A stretch of 64,000 bases of DNA from Pedobacter fastidiosus (GTDB lineage Bacteria; Bacteroidota; Bacteroidia; Sphingobacteriales; Sphingobacteriaceae). The translations under genes were made by a program, and so were the position numbers. The notes under the pieces are model-generated. The model did no database searches. It was not told the DNA's origin and saw only the letters and a list, made by a program, of their open reading frames with translations. The stretch is from NCBI RefSeq assembly GCF_014306625.1, contig NZ_JACRYL010000004.1, forward strand, positions 208,563 through 272,562, written 5' to 3'. Shown here in pieces: positions 10,140 to 17,659 of this stretch (position 1 is its first letter; each line of letters begins with the position of its first letter).

Positions 10140-10586
10140 ATGCTATCCAAAAAAACAAAATACGCCATCAAAGCACTTGTTGCACTTGGCAAAAATATAG
10201 AAAAACCGCCAATGCAAATCTCGAAAATTGCAGAGGAAGAGCATATCCCTAAAAAATTCTTAGAACAAATTCTTTTAGATTTACGTAACGCAGGCTTTTT
10301 ATATAGTAAAAAAGGTGCTGGAGGTGGTTACAGTTTGAACAAAAAACCAGAAGAAATCTTATTGGTACACGTAATGCGAGTTACTGATGGTCCAATTGCG
10401 ATGGTTCCCTGTGCCAGTTTAAATTTTTATCATAAATGTGATGAATGCGTAGATGAAAAAACTTGTGGAATTAGAAGTGCATTTATCGATGTTAGAGATG
10501 CTACACTTAAGGTTTTAACCGAAACCAGCATTGCTGATGTAATTGGTAGAGAAGATACCCTAAAGCTAGGAATCGATAATCTTTAA
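10140..10586 (+). CDS. Rrf2-family transcriptional regulator
   Basis: A 148-residue DNA-binding protein of the Rrf2/IscR/CymR family. Residues 1-75 form the winged helix-turn-helix; KKFLEQILLDLRNAG is the recognition helix region and KGAGGGYSL the wing. The C-terminal part has Cys 91, 100, 103 and 109, near where IscR carries cluster-ligating Cys residues, so an iron-sulfur or thiol-based sensor is possible. It sits about 380 nt upstream of the sulfite reductase operon on the same strand. Rrf2 proteins next to sulfur genes (CymR in Firmicutes) control cysteine synthesis, so I infer that this one governs the adjacent operon and the second SUMT gene, which share a promoter block. A palindromic repeat follows the gene. 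Confidence 0.88.
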   Translation: MLSKKTKYAIKALVALGKNIEKPPMQISKIAEEEHIPKKFLEQILLDLRNAGFLYSKKGAGGGYSLNKKPEEILLVHVMRVTDGPIAMVPCASLNFYHKCDECVDEKTCGIRSAFIDVRDATLKVLTETSIADVIGREDTLKLGIDNL

Positions 10587-10599
10587 AATCTAGATTTCT

Positions 10600-10709
10600 C
10601 GTCATTGCGAGGCACGAAGCAATCCTACAACTCTGGCTAATTGAAAATTTAATTCATCCGTTTGTTTCAAACAGATTGCTTTGCAAATTATCTGCATGGC
10701 AATGACGAC
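10600..10709. repeat. REP-like inverted repeat (GTCATTGC family), copy 1
   Basis: The left end reads GTCATTGCGAGGCACGAAGC and the right end is its imperfect inverse (GGCAATGACGAC). Further AAGCAATC/GATTGCTT repeats lie inside. Related copies occur at 55821-55852 (half) and 59361-59440 (complete). This one follows the Rrf2 gene and could form a long hairpin in its 3' end. Confidence 0.75.
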
Positions 10710-10774
10710 AGTATATTAAATTTTCTTTATTAAGAATTCCCAATAAAGTCATTAAATAATCTTTTTTAATAAAA

Positions 10775-10807
10775 ATTACGACTATTCCTATATACTTTAT
10801 ATATTTG
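10775..10807 (+). promoter_or_regulatory. Sulfite reductase promoter and putative Rrf2 operator block
   Basis: This 33-nt block ends in TATATTTG (10800-10807), an exact TAnnTTTG -7 element, but has no TTTG at the -33 position. It is identical at 30 of 33 positions to the block at 21635-21667 in front of the second SUMT gene, differing only at positions 6, 9 and 19. The shared core includes ATTCCTATA and ACTTTATATATTTG. I infer that it contains the binding site of the Rrf2 regulator. The predicted transcript start is near 10813, which leaves a leader of about 155 nt. Confidence 0.65.
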
Positions 10808-10850
10808 GCAGATGAACTTCAGTTTTATACAGAATCAAATTTCTACCCAC

Positions 10851-10880
10851 ATGATGTGCTATTGTTGTAAAACAAAGTAG
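10851..10880 (+). CDS. Cys-rich leader peptide (MMCYCCKTK)
   Basis: A nine-codon ORF, ATG to TAG, in the untranslated leader of the sulfite reductase operon. Three of its nine residues are Cys (codons at 10857, 10863 and 10866), a density most unlikely by chance in an AT-rich leader. It begins about 40 nt after the predicted transcript start and ends 39 nt before a terminator-like hairpin. This matches the layout of amino-acid attenuators: ribosomes stall at Cys codons when charged tRNA-Cys is scarce. Cys-rich leader ORFs with this role are known in mycobacteria. Function here is inferred from layout. Confidence 0.65.
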   Translation: MMCYCCKTK

Positions 10881-10919
10881 AAGAGGGTATTTTAATAATT
10901 TATAGGTATAAAATATTGG

Positions 10920-10949
10920 ATGCTTCTCAGTAAAAGAGAGGCATTTTTT
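10920..10949 (+). terminator. Attenuator-type terminator in the sulfite reductase leader
   Basis: ATGCTTCTC (10920-10928) pairs with GAGAGGCAT (10936-10944) with one G-U pair across a 7-nt loop, followed by six T residues. It ends 21 nt before the sulfite reductase start, so as a plain terminator it would silence its own operon; regulated read-through is implied. A rival pairing exists: AGAAG at 10879-10883, overlapping the leader-ORF stop, can pair with CTTCT at 10923-10927. It would stack on an A/T stem (10888-10894 with 10909-10915). Confidence 0.75.
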
Positions 10950-10969
10950 GAATAAAGCTAACAACACAT

Positions 10970-13060
10970 ATGCAAAGTTTCAGAACAGAACTCGAAAACA
11001 ATATTGTCGAGCAGGACATTATCGATTTAGAGAATAAGATTAAGGCTTTTCGCGATGGAACCATTCACGATGAGAAATTTAGAAGTTTACGTTTAGCTCG
11101 TGGAGTTTACGGACAAAGACAGCCAGGCGTACAAATGATTCGCATTAAGTTGCCCTTTGGAAAAGTAACCTTTAAGCAACTTTTGCGCATTGCCAATATT
11201 GCTGATGAATATGGAAGTGGAAACCTTCACTTAACAACCCGTCAGGATATTCAATTGCACTATGTAAGTTTAGATAGAACACCAGAGCTTTGGGCAAAGC
11301 TAGAGCAAGATGATATTACGCTTCGCGAGGCTTGCGGAAATACCGTTCGGAATGTTACTGCATCACCAAATTCTGGAATTGATGCCGATGAACCTTTCGA
11401 TGTTTCGCCTTATGCACACGCAGTTTTCAAATACTTTTTACGGAATCCGATTTGCCAGGAAATGGGCAGAAAGATCAAGATTTCATTCTCATCAAGCGAT
11501 AAGGACACAGCTTTTAGTTACATTCATGATTTAGGATTTATTCCAAAAATTGATGAAAATGGTGAACGTGGCTTTAAGGTTCTATTTGCAGGTGGTTTGG
11601 GTGCACAACCTTTTCTGGCCAATGCCGTTCACGAATTTTTGCCCGAAGATCAATTGATTCCTTTCACCGAATCGGTTCTACGTGTTTTCGATCGTTACGG
11701 TGAACGTACCAATAGAAACAAGGCTCGCTTAAAATATTTAGTTCAAAAATTGGGTTTAGATGAAGTTTTACGTTTGGTTGCTGAAGAGCGTATTGCCAAT
11801 AAAGTGAAAACTTTCAAAATAGACACCACAACAGTTCCTCAGCCCATTTTGCCTTTAGAGCAAAATTATACCGAGGTTGAAATCTTAAACGAAACCCATT
11901 ATAAGCATTGGTTGGCTACAAATGTAGTGGAACAAAAACAAGCTGGATTTTATGGCGTTTACGTTAAAGTTCAGGTTGGCGATATTAAAACAGACAAAGC
12001 TCGTGCTTTTGTAGATGCCATTAGACTTTACGTTGCTGATGAAATCAGGATTACTCAAAATCAAGGCTTGTTATTAAAATTTGTACGCAAAGAAGCGTTG
12101 CCTTCATTGTATTCGTCCTTAAATAAAATTGGTTATACAACCGCAGGCTTTGATAGTTTGGCAGATATAACCACTTGTCCAGGAACTGATACCTGTAATT
12201 TGGGGATCTCCAATTCAATGACTTTGGCTGAAGTTTTGGAAGATGTAATTTATACCGATTTTCCAGAATTAATCTATGAGAAAAACATCAAGATAAAAAT
12301 AAGTGGCTGTATGAATTCTTGCGGTCAGCATGGTTTGGCAGAAATTGGTTTTCATGGAAGTTCTGTTAAAGCCGATGGAAAAGTTGTTCCCGCAGTGCAG
12401 GTTATGCTTGGTGGGGGAACAGTTGGAAACGGTGTTGGTAGAGTTGCAGAACGTGTAATTAAAGTTCCATCGAAAAGAGCAACTAGCGTTTTGCATTTCA
12501 TTTTAAATGATTTCAAAGCCAATAACTTAGAAGATGAAAACTTCCATCAGTATTATGATAGAAAGGGTAAAGATCATTTTTATCAACTGTTGAAACCATT
12601 GGCAGATTTAACCAATCTTCAGGATGAGGAATTTGTAGATTGGGGGCATGTAGAGCAATTTGCAACGGCCATTGGTGTTGGAGAATGTGCCGGTGTGGTA
12701 ATAGATTTGGTAGCTACGCTATTGTTAGAGTCTGACGAGAAATTTGGATGGGCACAACAAAATCTAGAGAAAAAAGCTTATGCTGATGCTATTTATCATA
12801 CTTACAGCACATTCGTTAGTGCAGCAAAAGCATTGCTTTTGGATAAAAATGTAAACAGCAGTACACAAGTTGGCGTAATCAGAGAGTTTGATAATCACTA
12901 TGTAGAAACGGGCGAATTCGATTTGCCGACAAACTTTTCAGATTTGGTTTTGCAAATCAACAAAAACGAACCGACAGCAGAATTTGCAGAGAAATATTTT
13001 AACGAGGCTGATGCTTTTTTAAGCCAGATTAAGGAAAAAAGAGCAGTAGCAGTGAAGTAG
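10970..13060 (+). CDS. Siroheme/[4Fe-4S] sulfite (nitrite) reductase with C-terminal HEPN-like domain
   Basis: A 696-residue assimilatory reductase, probably reducing sulfite to sulfide in the cytoplasm with ferredoxin-type electron supply. Residues 30-530 carry the two ferredoxin-like and two siroheme/iron-sulfur halves. The cofactor ligands are Cys 403 and Cys 409 (TTCPGTDTC) and Cys 447 and Cys 451 (SGCMNSC), the invariant C-x5-C...C-x3-C pattern. About 150 extra residues follow; helices there (such as AIYHTYSTFVSAAKALLL) resemble HEPN domains, unlike a standard reductase. The position before SUMT, siroheme synthase, APS reductase and CysDN argues for sulfite rather than nitrite. It is controlled by a Cys-rich leader and terminator upstream. 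Confidence 0.88.
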   Translation: MQSFRTELENNIVEQDIIDLENKIKAFRDGTIHDEKFRSLRLARGVYGQRQPGVQMIRIKLPFGKVTFKQLLRIANIADEYGSGNLHLTTRQDIQLHYVSLDRTPELWAKLEQDDITLREACGNTVRNVTASPNSGIDADEPFDVSPYAHAVFKYFLRNPICQEMGRKIKISFSSSDKDTAFSYIHDLGFIPKIDENGERGFKVLFAGGLGAQPFLANAVHEFLPEDQLIPFTESVLRVFDRYGERTNRNKARLKYLVQKLGLDEVLRLVAEERIANKVKTFKIDTTTVPQPILPLEQNYTEVEILNETHYKHWLATNVVEQKQAGFYGVYVKVQVGDIKTDKARAFVDAIRLYVADEIRITQNQGLLLKFVRKEALPSLYSSLNKIGYTTAGFDSLADITTCPGTDTCNLGISNSMTLAEVLEDVIYTDFPELIYEKNIKIKISGCMNSCGQHGLAEIGFHGSSVKADGKVVPAVQVMLGGGTVGNGVGRVAERVIKVPSKRATSVLHFILNDFKANNLEDENFHQYYDRKGKDHFYQLLKPLADLTNLQDEEFVDWGHVEQFATAIGVGECAGVVIDLVATLLLESDEKFGWAQQNLEKKAYADAIYHTYSTFVSAAKALLLDKNVNSSTQVGVIREFDNHYVETGEFDLPTNFSDLVLQINKNEPTAEFAEKYFNEADAFLSQIKEKRAVAVK

Positions 13061-13171
13061 ATTTGAGAGATTTGATATGAGATTTGAAAACTTTTTAAGC
13101 GCCAAACGTAATATGCCAAACGCTTTTAATTCACTCATTCAAAAAGCACTCATTCAATAATTTAAAAAATT

Positions 13172-13942
13172 ATGATTAATCAAAATAAAGAATCAAAAAT
13201 TACACTTTTAGGCGCTGGTCCGGGCGATCCTGATTTACTTACGCTAAAAGGTGTTAAGGCACTACAAACAGCTGATGTGGTATTGTATGATGCTTTAACA
13301 AATGAAGCATTATTGGAACATGCTCCAGCTGATGCGATTAAAGTTTATGTAGGTAAACGCTCTGGAGAACATTCTTACCCTCAAGATACCATCAATAAAT
13401 TAATGATTGATTACGCATTAAATTACGGGCATGTTGTGCGGTTAAAAGGTGGCGATCCATTTGTTTTTGGAAGAGGATATGAGGAATTGGATTACGCGGC
13501 GTCTTATAGCATTCCGGTAAGTGTAATTCCAGGTATTTCGAGTTCAATCGGCGTTCCAGGTTTACAGCAAATTCCGGTTACGCACCGCGGAATGAGCGAA
13601 AGTTTCTGGGTAATTACAGGCACAACAACTTCTGGTGAGGTATCAAATGATATTTATCATGCGGCGCAATCAAATGCGACTGTAGTTGTTTTGATGGGAT
13701 TGAAAAAATTATCTAAAATTGTAGAAATTTTTAAAGCTGCTGGTAAAGGTAATTTGCCAACGGCTGTGGTTCAAAATGGCTCGGCTGAGGATGAGAAATT
13801 AGTGGTAGGAATAATAGATACCATTGAAAATTTAGTGGCACAAGAAAATGTTAAAGCCCCAGCACTGTTAATATTTGGAGAAGTGGTTTCCCTTCATCCA
13901 TCGTTTAAAACTTTAGTTAAACAATATGCAGCTATCTCCTAA
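13172..13942 (+). CDS. cobA: Uroporphyrinogen-III C-methyltransferase (SUMT)
   Basis: SAM-dependent methyltransferase of 256 residues that turns uroporphyrinogen III into precorrin-2, the first step to siroheme. Motifs are canonical: GAGPGDPDLLTLKG at the N-terminus, VRLKGGDPFVFGRG at about residue 90, VIPGISSS at about 120, and THRG at about 140. It supplies siroheme for the sulfite reductase encoded just upstream, and its 3' end overlaps the next gene by 17 nt, so translation of the pair is probably coupled. An altered paralogue lies at 21708-22502. Confidence 0.93.
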   Translation: MINQNKESKITLLGAGPGDPDLLTLKGVKALQTADVVLYDALTNEALLEHAPADAIKVYVGKRSGEHSYPQDTINKLMIDYALNYGHVVRLKGGDPFVFGRGYEELDYAASYSIPVSVIPGISSSIGVPGLQQIPVTHRGMSESFWVITGTTTSGEVSNDIYHAAQSNATVVVLMGLKKLSKIVEIFKAAGKGNLPTAVVQNGSAEDEKLVVGIIDTIENLVAQENVKAPALLIFGEVVSLHPSFKTLVKQYAAIS

Positions 13943-15437
13943 TCAAGAAAATAATGCGGAAACTTTTTCTGATGAGGAAAAAGGAAATCAGCTATTTCCA
14001 GTTTTTATAAAACTGAACAAGCTCCGTACATTATTAATTGGTGCAGGAAATATTGGTCTGGAGAAATTAACGGCAATTGTAAACAACAGTCATCACGCAA
14101 AAATTACGATTGTTGCAGAAATTATTTCACCAGAGGTTTATACACTTATCGCAAATTATCCGCTAATAAAAGTAAAGCAAAAAAGTTTCGATGTTGATGA
14201 CTTGAATGATATCGACATTGTTTTCGCCGCTACAAATAACATAATTTTAAACGAAGAGATTAGAGTGGTTACACATGAACGCGGCCTGCTCATTAATGTA
14301 GCCGATAAGCCAGATTTATGCGATTTCTACTTGGGTTCTATCGTTCAAAAAGGAGATCTTAAAATTGCGATTTCGACCAATGGAAAATCTCCAACCATCG
14401 CAAAGCGATTAAAGCAGATCTTGAACGAGGGAATTCCGGCTGAGCTTGATGAGACCTTGCAAAATATGAGTGCCCTGCGGCAAACTTTAAATGGTGATTT
14501 TTCAGCGAAAGTTAAGAAGTTAAATAAGGTTACTCAAAGTTTAATTAACCCTAAAAAGAGTTTTGCCGAACGAAACATTAAGTGGTTAATTTGGGTTGCA
14601 GCGGTTTTGCTAATCGGTGCCATTGGTTTCTCTTTGTGGAACACCGAGCCAGAATTTCAAACTTTCCTAATCAATATCGATCCTTTATTTTATTGGTTTT
14701 TGGGTGCGGGTTTTGTTTTTGCTTTAATTGATGGGGCTATCGGAATGTCATATGGTGTAACCACTGCATCTTTCTCTTTAGCAATGGGCTTACCGCCTGC
14801 ATCTGCAAGTATGGCCATCCACATTTCCGAAGTGATGAGTAATGGTATTGCCGGTTGGATGCACTATAGAATGGGAAATGTTAACTGGAAATTATTCAAA
14901 ATATTAATTCTTCCTGCAATAATTGGCGCTGTTTTAGGGGCTTATATTTTATCCTCTCTAGAGCATTACAGTTCTTATGTAAAACCTGTTGTTGCAGTTT
15001 ACACCTTGTTTTTGGGTGGCGTAATCTTGATGAAAGCTTTCAATATCCGAAGAAAAAAAGCAAGTGAAAAAATTAAAAAAATTGGATTGCTTGGTTTCGT
15101 TGGTGGTTTTATTGATGCTGCATTTGGCGGCGGATGGGGATCAATCGTTTTATCTAGTTTAATTGCAGGTGGAAGGCACCCGTTATTCTCTTTGGGAACC
15201 GTTAAAATTAGTCGTTTTTTTATTGCAACATTAAGCTCGTTAACATTTTTCACCATGTTGGGTGGTAAACATTGGGAAGCTGTTTTAGGCTTAATTATTG
15301 GTAGTGCTATAGCATCGCCAATAGCGGCAAAGGTTTCAAACAAAATTTCTGCTAAAACCATTATGGTGGCAGTTGGAATTATTGTTATGATTGTTAGCTT
15401 GCGCAGCGTAATTGTGTTTATATTAAAATTGATTTAA
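13926..15437 (+). CDS. Siroheme synthase (Met8-like) fused to TSUP/TauE-SafE membrane permease
   Basis: A 503-residue two-part protein. Residues 18-215 are a precorrin-2 dehydrogenase/ferrochelatase domain: LLIGAGNIG is the NAD-binding loop, NVADKPDLCDF carries the conserved Asp, and AISTNGKSPTIAKRLK matches the Met8/CysG C-terminal part. Residues 218-503 are a multi-span TSUP permease with the two internal repeats GAIGMSYGVTTA and DAAFGGGWGSIV. The first half completes siroheme; the second probably moves sulfite, sulfate or a related organosulfur anion. The reading frame is continuous through the junction, so this is a true fusion, and the start overlaps SUMT. TSUP proteins are often called sulfite exporters, but in an assimilation operon import is equally plausible. 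Confidence 0.88.
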   Translation: MQLSPNQENNAETFSDEEKGNQLFPVFIKLNKLRTLLIGAGNIGLEKLTAIVNNSHHAKITIVAEIISPEVYTLIANYPLIKVKQKSFDVDDLNDIDIVFAATNNIILNEEIRVVTHERGLLINVADKPDLCDFYLGSIVQKGDLKIAISTNGKSPTIAKRLKQILNEGIPAELDETLQNMSALRQTLNGDFSAKVKKLNKVTQSLINPKKSFAERNIKWLIWVAAVLLIGAIGFSLWNTEPEFQTFLINIDPLFYWFLGAGFVFALIDGAIGMSYGVTTASFSLAMGLPPASASMAIHISEVMSNGIAGWMHYRMGNVNWKLFKILILPAIIGAVLGAYILSSLEHYSSYVKPVVAVYTLFLGGVILMKAFNIRRKKASEKIKKIGLLGFVGGFIDAAFGGGWGSIVLSSLIAGGRHPLFSLGTVKISRFFIATLSSLTFFTMLGGKHWEAVLGLIIGSAIASPIAAKVSNKISAKTIMVAVGIIVMIVSLRSVIVFILKLI

Positions 15438-15440
15438 GTG

Positions 15441-16160
15441 ATGGAGAATCTAGAGGTGATAAAACAAGAACTATCAGGGTTGACCACTATAGATAAGTTA
15501 AAATTTTTGGCAGATAAATATGCCGATAGAATAATCTTTTCAACCAGTTTTGGCTGGGAAGATCAGGCGGTAACACATTTAATTTTTGCAAATAATATCC
15601 CAATTAAGGTTTTTACCTTGGAAACCGGTCGCTTATTTCCTGAAACCTATTATGTTTGGAACCGTACTTTAGAAATTTATAATAAGCCAATTCATGCCTA
15701 CTATCCTAAAAACGAATTATTGCAGGATCTGGTCAATACAAAAGGACCAAATAGTTTTTATGAGTCGGTAGAAAACAGAAAAGAATGCTGCTCCATTCGT
15801 AAAATCGAACCTTTGAAGCGAGCACTTCAAGGGAACGAAATTTGGATTACTGGCATTCGAGCCGATCAAAGTGCAAATCGTGAAGATATGCATGATCTAG
15901 AATGGGATGAAGGAAATCAATTGATCAAATTTCATCCAATATTCGATTGGACGCTAGATGATGTTAAAAGTTATATCAAAGAAAACAACATTGTTTATAA
16001 CACGCTACATGATAAAGGTTTTCCAAGTATCGGTTGCGCACCATGTACAAGAGCAGTACAACCCGGAGAAGATTTTAGAGCCGGAAGATGGTGGTGGGAA
16101 GATCAAAGTAAAAAAGAATGTGGCTTGCATGCTACAGCGGTTGAAAAGGTAAAAGACTAA
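15441..16160 (+). CDS. cysH: Adenylyl-sulfate (APS) reductase, [4Fe-4S] type
   Basis: A 239-residue thioredoxin- or glutathione-dependent reductase making sulfite from activated sulfate. The N-terminal part has the PP-loop-like FSTSFGWEDQ. Cys 116-117 (ECCSIRK) and Cys 199/202 (GCAPC) are the four ligands of the [4Fe-4S] cluster typical of APS-reducing enzymes, and Cys 227 in KECGLH is the catalytic Cys. PAPS-specific CysH enzymes lack the CC...CxxC set, so APS is the expected substrate. This fits the absence of any APS kinase domain in this operon. I use ATG 15441; a GTG lies one codon upstream. The gene follows the TSUP fusion by 3 nt. Confidence 0.92.
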   Translation: MENLEVIKQELSGLTTIDKLKFLADKYADRIIFSTSFGWEDQAVTHLIFANNIPIKVFTLETGRLFPETYYVWNRTLEIYNKPIHAYYPKNELLQDLVNTKGPNSFYESVENRKECCSIRKIEPLKRALQGNEIWITGIRADQSANREDMHDLEWDEGNQLIKFHPIFDWTLDDVKSYIKENNIVYNTLHDKGFPSIGCAPCTRAVQPGEDFRAGRWWWEDQSKKECGLHATAVEKVKD

Positions 16161-16164
16161 AAAC

Positions 16165-16597
16165 CAAAGCAGATAGCGATTTGCTTTAACCAGTGGTGAA
16201 GTTAAACTCTGAGGAGTATCTCCCTTTTGAGGGGTTGGGGGAGGAATTAAATAAACGGTTCGTGGAGACACGAACCATGGCGATGGGATGTCTATGCACC
16301 CTGTAATTCCCCTCTTTTAGAGGGGTGCCCGTAGGGCGGGGTGTTTCTTTCAAATAGCAGAAAACCTCACCATTTGCAAGGCAGAACTTGACGCGGTTCA
16401 CTGCATCCCTCTCCTTGATCCCGATAGCTATCGGGAGAGGGAAATTGTTAGACAGTAGGTTTGCATTAGCCGAAGCACAAAACTGAAATCCCTCTCTTCA
16501 GGGAGAGGGACAGCAAAAAAAAAGCCAAAGCCCAAACATTGATAGGGTGAGGTTTTTAGAGTCATCACAATGACAACAAAAAAGACAACAATAAAGT
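16165..16597. repeat. Gene-free stretch filled with palindromic GC-rich repeats
   Basis: This gap inside the sulfur operon holds several hairpin repeats and no convincing gene. GGTTCGTG-GAGA-CACGAACC lies at 16257-16276, and a CCCCTC...GAGGGG pair near 16310-16325. CCCGATAGCTATCGGG, at about 16420-16436, is nested in a CCCTCTCC/GGAGAGGG stem. CCCTCTC-TTCAGG-GAGAGGG lies near 16490-16510. The same repeat families recur at 33089-33430, in the FtsX cluster and at 49366. Short open frames across it are by-products of the repeats. Confidence 0.75.
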
Positions 16598-17503
16598 ATG
16601 AGTACATATAATTTTGATTATTTAGATGAATTAGAGGCCGAGGCAATTCACATTTTACGTGAAGTTGCGGGGCAATTTGAAAAACCTGCCTTGTTATTTT
16701 CTGGCGGTAAAGATTCAATTACTTTAGTTCGTTTGGCAGAAAAAGCTTTTCGTCCGGGAAAATTTCCTTTTCCTTTAGTTCATATTGATACAGGTCATAA
16801 CTTTCAGGAAACAATCGATTACCGCGATAAAATGGTAGAAAGAATTGGCGAAAGATTAATCGTTGGTTCCGTTCAAGAATCTATCGATCAAGGTAAAGTG
16901 GTAGAGCAGAAAGGTAAAAATGCCAGTAGAAATGCATTGCAAACCGTTACTTTATTAGATACAATTGCGAAATATGAATTCGATGCCTGTATCGGCGGTG
17001 CCCGAAGAGACGAAGAAAAAGCCAGAGCAAAAGAACGTATTTTCTCAGTTCGAGATGAATTTGGACAATGGGATCCGAAACGTCAGCGCCCAGAACTTTG
17101 GAATATCTACAATGGTAAAATCCATAAAGGAGAAAATGTTCGTGTTTTCCCCATCAGCAATTGGACGGAGCTTGATGTTTGGAACTACATCCGCAGAGAA
17201 AATATAGAATTACCCAGCATTTACTTCTCGCATGAACGCGATGTAATTACCAGAAACGGACAATTAATGGCCGCATCGCCGTTTTTAAATATGGATGATG
17301 AGGATTTGGTATTCAAAAAGCAAGTGCGTTTCCGTACTGTTGGCGACATGTCTTGTACGGCTGCGGTAGAATCTGAAGCGACATTAATTGATGATATAAT
17401 TTCAGAAATCAGTGCTTCAAAAATTTCTGAACGTGGTGCACGTTTGGATGATAAGGTTTCGGAAGCAGCAATGGAGGACAGGAAAAAGGGAGGATATTTT
17501 TAA
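16598..17503 (+). CDS. cysD: Sulfate adenylyltransferase subunit 2
   Basis: A 301-residue catalytic subunit of ATP sulfurylase, which makes APS from ATP and sulfate together with the GTPase subunit CysN. The PP-loop LLFSGGKDSITLVRL (about residue 31) binds ATP, and HIDTGHNFQET is the second family signature. Full length and collinear with known CysD. It sits upstream of cysN as usual, although the 156-nt gap between them and the repeat-filled gap before it are larger than the tight junctions earlier in the operon. Confidence 0.95.
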   Translation: MSTYNFDYLDELEAEAIHILREVAGQFEKPALLFSGGKDSITLVRLAEKAFRPGKFPFPLVHIDTGHNFQETIDYRDKMVERIGERLIVGSVQESIDQGKVVEQKGKNASRNALQTVTLLDTIAKYEFDACIGGARRDEEKARAKERIFSVRDEFGQWDPKRQRPELWNIYNGKIHKGENVRVFPISNWTELDVWNYIRRENIELPSIYFSHERDVITRNGQLMAASPFLNMDDEDLVFKKQVRFRTVGDMSCTAAVESEATLIDDIISEISASKISERGARLDDKVSEAAMEDRKKGGYF

Positions 17504-17509
17504 GGGAGA

Positions 17510-17655
17510 TTTGAGTATTGAGATGTGGGATTTGAGAATTTTGCATCTGTTTAACATATCACATTTAAAAATAAAAAGAAATTCGAGTATTGTGATATGA
17601 GATTTGTTGGCCTTACACCTGTCTAACATCTCATATCTATTATCTCAAATCTATA
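17510..17655. repeat. Dispersed 'gatatgagatttga' AT-repeat cluster
   Basis: The cysD-cysN gap is made of repeats of short words such as GAGATTTGAG, GATATGAGATTTG and their inverses (CTCATATCT, ATCTCAAATC). The same words occur at about 13060-13090 between sulfite reductase and SUMT, and at about 50995-51053 just before the trigger factor gene. Direct and inverted copies can pair into AT-rich hairpins. Confidence 0.6.
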
Positions 17656-17659
17656 AAAC

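Noticed and set aside
10810..10969. A SAM or other metabolite riboswitch in the sulfite reductase leader.
   Set aside because: The leader is short and AT-rich, and I could not fit a known SAM riboswitch core. The Cys-codon ORF and terminator explain it better.
16005..16718. Several minus-strand frames of 70-96 codons around the cysH-cysD gap.
   Set aside because: They overlap cysH or cysD in antisense or translate the GC-rich repeats; no start context or recognisable product.
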